Below the pieces are notes generated by a model that was not told the DNA's origin, searched no databases, and saw only the letters and a list, made by a program, of their open reading frames with translations. From NCBI GenBank assembly GCA_964293155.1, contig CAXYYA010000053.1, positions 1 to 19,492 of the forward strand: a stretch of DNA of 19,492 bases. The letters run 5' to 3'. Positions within the stretch are counted from its first letter, which is position 1. Each line of letters begins with the position of its first letter. Shown here in pieces: positions 14,837-19,492 of the stretch. A program made the translations under genes and the position numbers. Source of the DNA: JAQVEB01 sp028698105 (GTDB taxonomy: Bacteria > Bacteroidota > Bacteroidia > Bacteroidales > Dysgonomonadaceae).

Positions 14837-15715
14837 ATGGCAAAAAAAAACAGGATAAACAGAGCACGATTTTTTAACGCAAAACTCACCTCAACCATCA
14901 GCATCACACTGGTACTGGTACTTTTAGGGCTTACTATCCTGATACTGTTTATGGGTAACGGCTTGTCGAACTTCGTGAAAGAAAACATGAGCTTCAGCGT
15001 GATGCTGTCGCACGACATCACCGATGCGCAAATCGCGCAAACGCGTAAACGCCTGGAAAGCATGCCTTTCGTGAAATCTTCCCGTTTTATCAGCAAAGAA
15101 GAAGCCAAAGAACAATTAATACAAGAATTGGGAGAAGATCCCGAAGAACTTCTCGGATACAATCCGGCGCAGGATTGCGTGGAGATATTTCTGAAATCGG
15201 AATACGCGAACAACGATAGCCTCAAGGTCATCGGCAAAGCCATCGAGAACGAAACGAATGTGGACGATCTGCTCTACCAGCAGGAAGCCATTGACCTGAT
15301 AAACGAGAACTTATCGAAAGTTACTATGATTCTGCTTATTTTGTCGGCGGTTTTGCTCTTTATTTCCTTTACGCTCATCCGCAACACCATACGCCTGAGC
15401 GTTTACGCCAAGCGATTCTCGATCAACACCATGAAGCTGGTTGGAGCTACGGGCGGGTTCATTCGTAAACCCTTCGTTTTGAACAACATGCTCATGGGTA
15501 TTGTGGCCGGTTTATTGGCGAATGGAATAATTTTGGGGATATTGTATTATTTTAGCAGAGAATACACGCAGTTAAAATCCATTTTATCGGTAACGGATCT
15601 CGTGCTTGTTTTCGTCATTGTAATTATTTTGGGGATCATTATCACAACGGTTGCAACTATTTTTGCTGTAAACCGTTATCTGAAAATGAGTACGGACAAT
15701 TTATACTACGTATAA
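14837..15715 (+). CDS. ftsX: Cell division protein FtsX (ABC-type permease-like regulator)
   Basis: FtsX pairs with the ATPase FtsE in the inner membrane and transmits division signals to peptidoglycan hydrolases outside. The 292-residue protein has the expected topology: a basic cytoplasmic N-terminus, TM1 at about 20-40, an extracytoplasmic domain at about 41-160 (with FVKENMSFSVMLSHDI at its start), then TM2 161-183, TM3 213-238 and TM4 253-278. The segment between TM2 and TM3 contains MKLVGATGGFIRKPF, the best-conserved FtsX motif. ftsE is not adjacent, which is a frequent arrangement in Bacteroidetes. The gene heads a tight run with DUF3098 (25-bp gap), uppP, truB, queA and folK. Confidence 0.93.
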   Translation: MAKKNRINRARFFNAKLTSTISITLVLVLLGLTILILFMGNGLSNFVKENMSFSVMLSHDITDAQIAQTRKRLESMPFVKSSRFISKEEAKEQLIQELGEDPEELLGYNPAQDCVEIFLKSEYANNDSLKVIGKAIENETNVDDLLYQQEAIDLINENLSKVTMILLILSAVLLFISFTLIRNTIRLSVYAKRFSINTMKLVGATGGFIRKPFVLNNMLMGIVAGLLANGIILGILYYFSREYTQLKSILSVTDLVLVFVIVIILGIIITTVATIFAVNRYLKMSTDNLYYV

Positions 15716-15740
15716 CTTTTACCACTATAGAACTAAAAAT

Positions 15741-15986
15741 ATGTCACAAAAAAACTTCGCATTAAGCAAAACCAACCTCATTATTATCGGTGTGGCGGTT
15801 GCCATCATCATCATCGGTTTTTTATTGATGACGGGCGCGGGAACAACCGTGGAAAGCGGTTTTAATTCCGATATTTTCAGTGCGAGACGCATTAAAGTTG
15901 CCCCGGTTATCTGTTTAATCGGATTTGTTCTGATGATTGTCGGGATTCTGTATCCTTCTAAAAAACAGAAAAAAGAAGAAAAATAA
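15741..15986 (+). CDS. Small two-helix membrane protein, DUF3098 family
   Basis: The product has 81 residues. TM1 is at about 12-31 (NLIIIGVAVAIIIIGFLLMTG) and TM2 at about 53-70 (APVICLIGFVLMIVGILY), joined by a loop GTTVESGFNSDIFSARRIKV and followed by a Lys-rich tail. Length, two-helix pattern and the FNSDIFSARRI loop fit DUF3098, whose members are known mainly from Bacteroidetes and usually sit between ftsX and uppP, as here (gaps of 25 and 23 bp). The function is not established. The context suggests a role in the division or envelope machinery, for example as a partner of FtsX, but that is inference. Confidence 0.9.
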   Translation: MSQKNFALSKTNLIIIGVAVAIIIIGFLLMTGAGTTVESGFNSDIFSARRIKVAPVICLIGFVLMIVGILYPSKKQKKEEK

Positions 15987-16009
15987 CTCATCCTTTTAAT
16001 TATCTATAA

Positions 16010-16894
16010 ATGAGTTTTTTAGAGGCAATTATAATTGCTATTGTAGAAGGGCTCACGGAGTTTTTGCCGGTATCATCTACAGGTCACATGATTATTACCC
16101 AGGCGTTGCTGGGCATAGAAAGTACACCTTTCGTGAAGGCGTTCACGGTAATCATTCAGTTTGGAGCAATCCTTTCGGTAGTTGTTCTGTACTGGAAACG
16201 TTTTTTTCACCTGAACCCGATCAAAATAATGGATACCGAAGCCGTAAAAGGAATGGGAACCGGCAAAAAATGGTGGACATACCTGCAACGCTTTTTGTAT
16301 AAATTCGATTTTTACTGGAAATTGGTCATCGCCGTAATTCCTGCCGGTGTATTGGGTTTATTGTTCGGCGATCAGATTGATTCGTTACTTGAAAACGTAT
16401 TCGTTGTGGCATTAATGCTTGTCTTAGGCGGAATTTTGATGCTGTTTGTAGATAAATGGTTCAACAAACCGCGCGAAGATCAACAAATGACCTGGCAACG
16501 TGCGTTGAAAATCGGTTTTTATCAATGCATCGCGATGATTCCGGGCGTATCACGTTCCATGGCGACCATTGTTGGAGGTATGACCACGAAACTTACGCGA
16601 AAAAATGCTGCCGAATTTTCGTTTTTCCTTGCTGTTCCCACTATGGCTGCTGCAGCAGGATATAAGTTCTATAAACTGATTAAGGAGCCGATGAGCGCGG
16701 CCATGTTGAACGACAACCTGCACATGCTGGTCATCGGGAACGTGGTGGCATTCCTTGTGGCCATCGTTGCCATAAAATTCTTTATCGAGTTCCTCACAAG
16801 ACACGGGTTCAAGGCATTCGGTTATTACCGAATAATTGTTGGCGGAATATTGCTTATTTTGCTGGCCACGGGTGCAATTTCAAATGTGATCTGA
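16010..16894 (+). CDS. uppP: Undecaprenyl-diphosphatase (BacA/UppP)
   Basis: UppP removes a phosphate from undecaprenyl diphosphate at the membrane so that the lipid carrier can be reused for peptidoglycan and glycan export. High activity confers bacitracin tolerance. The 294-residue polytopic protein contains both family motifs: EGLTEFLPVSSTGH (13-26, with Glu17, Ser22/23 and His26) and PGVSRSMATIVGG (178-190, with Arg182). It is slightly longer than the E. coli protein (273 residues), the extra length lying in the loop around residues 65-105 (VKGMGTGKKWWTYLQRFLYKFDFYW region). The stop codon overlaps the truB start by one base (TGATG), which suggests translational coupling. Confidence 0.96.
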   Translation: MSFLEAIIIAIVEGLTEFLPVSSTGHMIITQALLGIESTPFVKAFTVIIQFGAILSVVVLYWKRFFHLNPIKIMDTEAVKGMGTGKKWWTYLQRFLYKFDFYWKLVIAVIPAGVLGLLFGDQIDSLLENVFVVALMLVLGGILMLFVDKWFNKPREDQQMTWQRALKIGFYQCIAMIPGVSRSMATIVGGMTTKLTRKNAAEFSFFLAVPTMAAAAGYKFYKLIKEPMSAAMLNDNLHMLVIGNVVAFLVAIVAIKFFIEFLTRHGFKAFGYYRIIVGGILLILLATGAISNVI

Positions 16895-17610
16895 TGGATT
16901 TTATCGAAGGCGAAATTTTATACGTTGACAAACCCCTTTACTGGACATCATTTAAGCTGGTGCGCATAATCAGGGCTAAGTTATGTCAGCGGTTGAAAAT
17001 CAAAAAATTGAAGGTAGGTCATGCCGGCACCCTCGATCCGTTGGCAACCGGAGTGATGGTGATTTGTACCGGCCGGAAAACCAAAGAAATAGAAAATCTG
17101 CAAGCCAAAACAAAAGAATATATTGCCACAATAAGGTTGGGAGCTACCACGCCTTCGTTTGATCTGGAAACAGAAATAGATGCTACGTATCCAACGGATC
17201 ACATCACGTGTGAGAAAGTGATAACAGCACTCGAAAAATTCACCGGAAAAATAGAACAGGTGCCTCCGGTTTTTTCGGCTTGCAAGGTGGATGGCAAAAG
17301 AGCGTACAAATTCGCCCGAAATAACGAAGATATTGAACTAAAACCTAAAATATTGGTTATAGATGATATTGAGTTACTTTGCTGTGAGTTGCCCGAAATT
17401 AAAATAAGGGTGGTTTGCAGCAAGGGAACTTATATTCGTGCTTTGGCGCGAGACATTGGAATCGAGTTGCAATCGGGTGCACATCTCACCGGTTTGGTTC
17501 GTACACGAACAGGAGAGATAACAATTGATAATTGTTTGAAAACGAGCGAACTCGATGATTTTTTCGATAAAAATATTAACGCAGAACCAAATACAACGTT
17601 AAATAATTAA
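16894..17610 (+). CDS. truB: tRNA pseudouridine-55 synthase
   Basis: TruB makes pseudouridine 55 in the T-loop of nearly all tRNAs. The 238-residue protein has the family N-terminus ILYVDKPLYWTSFKLV and the catalytic motif GHAGTLDPLATGVMV with Asp48, the same position as in E. coli TruB. Other conserved segments are KEYIATIRLGATTPSFD, GKIEQVPPVFSACKVDGKRAYKFAR and CSKGTYIRALARDIG. It is shorter than E. coli TruB (314 residues), lacking the C-terminal PUA-like domain, as in other Bacteroidetes forms. The start overlaps the uppP stop, and queA follows after 30 bp. Confidence 0.96.
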   Translation: MDFIEGEILYVDKPLYWTSFKLVRIIRAKLCQRLKIKKLKVGHAGTLDPLATGVMVICTGRKTKEIENLQAKTKEYIATIRLGATTPSFDLETEIDATYPTDHITCEKVITALEKFTGKIEQVPPVFSACKVDGKRAYKFARNNEDIELKPKILVIDDIELLCCELPEIKIRVVCSKGTYIRALARDIGIELQSGAHLTGLVRTRTGEITIDNCLKTSELDDFFDKNINAEPNTTLNN

Positions 17611-17640
17611 TGTTACTCATTATAATCAGTTGAACAGAAA

Positions 17641-18693
17641 ATGAAACTTTCTCAATTTAAATTCAATCTTCCTGAAGAATTAATCGCCAAACATCCTTCG
17701 ATGCACCGCGACGAAGCGCGTCTTTTAGTCCTACACAAGAACTCGGATAAACTGGAGCATCGGGTTTTCAAAGATATTTTAGATTATTTCGATGAAAAAG
17801 ATTTCTTTATCTTCAACAATACAAAAGTTTTTCCGGCACGGTTATTCGGAAACAAAGAAAAAACCGGTGCCCAAATTGAAGTTTTTCTGCTTAGGGAATT
17901 AAATCCCGATCAGCATTTGTGGGATGTTTTAGTGAATCCTGCACGCAAAATAAGAATAGGGAATAAACTGTATTTCGGTGAAAATGAAGACCTTGTTGCC
18001 GAAGTTATTGATAATACCACTTCCCGTGGTCGCACGTTGCGCTTTTTGTACGACGGGCCGTACGATGAATTTAAGAATTTGCTTTTCTCCATTGGAGAAA
18101 CGCCTATTCCCGAATACATGGAACGCCACGCCGAACCGGAAGATGAAGACCGTTACCAGAATATCTTCGCTGCTAACGAAGGCGCCGTGGTGGCTCCGGC
18201 AGCCGGATTGCATTTTAGCCGGGAGTTAATGAAAAGAATGGAAATAAAAGGCATTGATTACGGCTTTCTGACGTTGCACAACGGTTTGGGCGCATATCGC
18301 GACATTGATGTGGAAGACCTCACCAAACACAAAATGGATTCTGAGCAAATGGAGATCAATCAGGAACTGTGCGAAAAGGTGAATAACGCTTACGATAACA
18401 ACCGCAGAATATGCGCAGTAGGTACATCAGTATTGCGTGCCGTGGAAACTACGGTTAGCACGGACGGACATCTGAAACCCAGAGCGGGATGGACGAACAA
18501 GTTTATTTTTCCGCCGTACGATTTCACTCTCACAAACGCGATGGTTACCAATTTTCACCTTCCGTACTCAACCTTGCTCATGATGACGACGGCATTCGGC
18601 GGTTATGAGAAAGTTATGGAAGCATATCAGGTGGCTATCAAGGAGAAATACCGGTTTGGCGCCTACGGCGATGCCATGCTCATCATTGACTGA
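17641..18693 (+). CDS. queA: S-adenosylmethionine:tRNA ribosyltransferase-isomerase
   Basis: QueA transfers and rearranges the ribosyl part of AdoMet onto preQ1 at tRNA position 34 to give epoxyqueuosine, the penultimate step of queuosine synthesis. The 350-residue length equals the usual family size. Recognisable segments are LPEELIAKHP near the N-terminus, FIFNNTKVFPARLFG (57-70), GETPIPEYM, VVAPAAGLHFSRELM (Ala185-His191 core), LTLHNGLGAYRDIDVEDLTKHKMDSE, AVGTSVLRAVET and FTLTNAMVTNFHLPYSTLLMM. The LHNGLG and AAGLHF variants differ slightly from the proteobacterial forms (LHVGLG, TAGLHF) and fit Bacteroidetes. The stop codon overlaps the folK start (TGATG). Other queuosine genes are not in the window. 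Confidence 0.96.
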   Translation: MKLSQFKFNLPEELIAKHPSMHRDEARLLVLHKNSDKLEHRVFKDILDYFDEKDFFIFNNTKVFPARLFGNKEKTGAQIEVFLLRELNPDQHLWDVLVNPARKIRIGNKLYFGENEDLVAEVIDNTTSRGRTLRFLYDGPYDEFKNLLFSIGETPIPEYMERHAEPEDEDRYQNIFAANEGAVVAPAAGLHFSRELMKRMEIKGIDYGFLTLHNGLGAYRDIDVEDLTKHKMDSEQMEINQELCEKVNNAYDNNRRICAVGTSVLRAVETTVSTDGHLKPRAGWTNKFIFPPYDFTLTNAMVTNFHLPYSTLLMMTTAFGGYEKVMEAYQVAIKEKYRFGAYGDAMLIID

Positions 18694-19187
18694 TGAAACA
18701 ACCGCCACTTCATATTTATCTCGGACTTGGTTCCAACCTCGGAGCCAAAGAAGAAAATATTGAAGCAGCATACAAAAAAATAGAAGAGCGGATTGGAACC
18801 ATTTTTTCCAAATCCGCTTTTTATGTTACCGAACCACAAGGATTCTTCTCCGAACATTTATTTGTAAACAGTGTGTGCGAAGTAGTATCATACATGAATG
18901 TAAATGCTATATTCGCAATTACAAAAGAGATTGAAAAAGAGATTGGTAGGGCAAAAAAAAGCCAAAACGGAATTTACGCCGATCGAATCATTGATATTGA
19001 CCTTCTGATAGCGGATAATGCCATAATTAACACTCCCGATTTAACGATTCCGCACCCAAAATTGCACCTTCGCCGCTTTGTATTGGAACCTTTGGCTGAA
19101 ATTGCACCCGATTTAATACATCCTGTATTCAACAAAACTGTGCCCGAATTGCTGGATGAGTTGATAAAAGAAAAATCTCTCCGATGA
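18693..19187 (+). CDS. folK: 2-amino-4-hydroxy-6-hydroxymethyldihydropteridine pyrophosphokinase (HPPK)
   Basis: FolK transfers pyrophosphate from ATP to 6-hydroxymethyl-dihydropterin, giving the substrate of dihydropteroate synthase in folate synthesis. The 164-residue protein contains YLGLGSNLG (9-17), the substrate loop YVTEPQGFFSEHLFVNSVCEV, the magnesium-binding DRIIDIDLL (Asp101, Asp103), and IPHPKLHLRRFVLEPLAEIAP (119-139). All hallmark segments are present and the length is normal. The start codon overlaps the queA stop, so the gene is likely translated in coupling with queA. It is the last recognisable gene of the ftsX-folK run. No intrinsic terminator is seen directly after it; a structured region begins about 80 bp downstream. 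Confidence 0.95.
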   Translation: MKQPPLHIYLGLGSNLGAKEENIEAAYKKIEERIGTIFSKSAFYVTEPQGFFSEHLFVNSVCEVVSYMNVNAIFAITKEIEKEIGRAKKSQNGIYADRIIDIDLLIADNAIINTPDLTIPHPKLHLRRFVLEPLAEIAPDLIHPVFNKTVPELLDELIKEKSLR

Positions 19188-19265
19188 AAATGAGCGTTTT
19201 CAGTTTTACTCTCTCATTATTTTTTTGTCAAAACTTCATCTCATGCTGCTGTCGAGGTCTTTTTT

Positions 19266-19492
19266 ATAACGGTCTCGGCTATGGCAAGTGCGGTATTCCA
19301 AGGCACTTACTTGTCCGTTTAGTAGTGAGTTTATTTTGTCTAATTACTTTCACTTTAGCACTTTAGCCAGCGTTTGCTATAGCCGATGTGTGTGCCCTGC
19401 ATGAGCAGCGCACCCACCACCGTAGGTCTGTAAAAATTCCAAAAGTACAAATTTTTATCGATAACCTACGCCATGTGGGTGCATTTTTATTT
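19266..19492 (+). ncRNA. Structured non-coding region of unknown identity (possible ncRNA, repeat or mobile-element end)
   Basis: The region after folK has no credible gene. Bases 19275-19293 (TCGGCTATGGCAAGTGCGG) pair with 19367-19386 over 19 pairs. The mismatches (19283/19378, 19288/19373, 19289/19372) are all G-T, that is G-U in plus-strand RNA, and there is one bulged A (19369). Inside are AAGTGC/GCACTT (19286-19291 with 19303-19308, competing with the long helix), AGTGA/TCACT and a CACTTTAG tandem pair. Next come a hairpin GTGTG-CC-CTGC-ATGA-GCAG-CGCAC (19390-19413) and a three-tier hairpin (19410-19482) with a T-rich tail. I do not recognise the family. The strand is chosen because the G-U pairs occur only in plus-strand RNA. 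It might equally be a repeat or a mobile element end that continues past the window. Confidence 0.5.
19410..19482 (+). terminator. Three-tier hairpin followed by a T-rich tract, terminator-like
   Basis: GCACCCAC (19410-19417) pairs with GTGGGTGC (19475-19482), CGTAGGT (19421-19427) with ACCTACG (19464-19470), and TAAAAATT (19431-19438) with AATTTTTA (19450-19457). These give 23 perfect pairs in three blocks separated by small asymmetric internal loops, with an 11-base apical loop. ATTTTTATTT follows to the window end. The layout could end a plus-strand transcript, but the AT-only apical block and the internal loops are unusual for a simple terminator. Confidence 0.5.

Noticed and set aside
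19184..19366. A 60-residue ORF beginning at an ATG that overlaps the folK stop codon
   Set aside because: It is Cys-rich, matches no pattern I know, and its second half runs through the left arm of the inverted repeat. The overlap with folK appears to be coincidence.
19410..19482. Retron a1/a2-type repeats (GCGCACCC ... GGGTGC)
   Set aside because: The spacing of about 60 bases is much shorter than a usual msr-msd, and no reverse transcriptase is visible in the window. It is kept only as an open alternative in the findings.
1..19492. CRISPR arrays, rRNA genes, prophage genes, transposases or an origin of replication
   Set aside because: I saw no regularly spaced repeats, no conserved rRNA segments, no phage or transposase proteins and no DnaA-box cluster.

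Overview
This window reads as an ordinary chromosomal segment of a Bacteroidota bacterium, most likely Bacteroidales. The lines of evidence are Bacteroidetes-type promoters (TTTG ... TAnnTTTG), almost no Shine-Dalgarno sequences, a BtuB/BtuG vitamin B12 uptake pair under a cobalamin riboswitch, a Ser-type sulfatase, a DUF3098 gene next to ftsX, and Bacteroidetes-style QueA and RluB. The exact family or genus cannot be fixed from the sequence alone.

Layout. A partial tRNA-Val(UAC) leaves the left edge on the minus strand from a well-matched promoter. It is divergent from purB (purine synthesis), which is followed on the plus strand by rluB (rRNA pseudouridine synthase with a long Arg/Asn/Gly-rich N-terminal tail), asnS, lepA and a small secreted protein that ends in a strong intrinsic terminator (7028-7055). 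The gaps between these genes carry short inverted and direct repeats. From 7054 to 13147 all genes are on the minus strand. In transcription order they are a TPR-like lipoprotein, the btuB promoter and cobalamin riboswitch, btuB, btuG, and a formylglycine sulfatase. The lipoprotein gene is divergent from cca, and a perfect 12-bp inverted repeat brackets the shared promoter region. On the plus strand cca is followed by a compact run ftsX - DUF3098 - uppP - truB - queA - folK (gaps of 23-30 bp and two TGATG overlaps). This run combines cell division and peptidoglycan lipid recycling with tRNA modification and folate synthesis.

The least explained part is the right end (about 19266-19492), after folK. 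It has no credible gene but a strongly foldable sequence: a 19-pair helix whose only mismatches are G-U pairs when read on the plus strand, a small hairpin, and a three-tier hairpin ending in a T-rich tail. It could be a structured non-coding RNA, a repeated or mobile miniature element, or an attC-like or retroelement-associated sequence cut by the window edge. The second most interesting locus is the B12 operon, where a hairpin just upstream of the btuB start codon could serve as the expression platform. Most of the remaining window is conserved housekeeping sequence.
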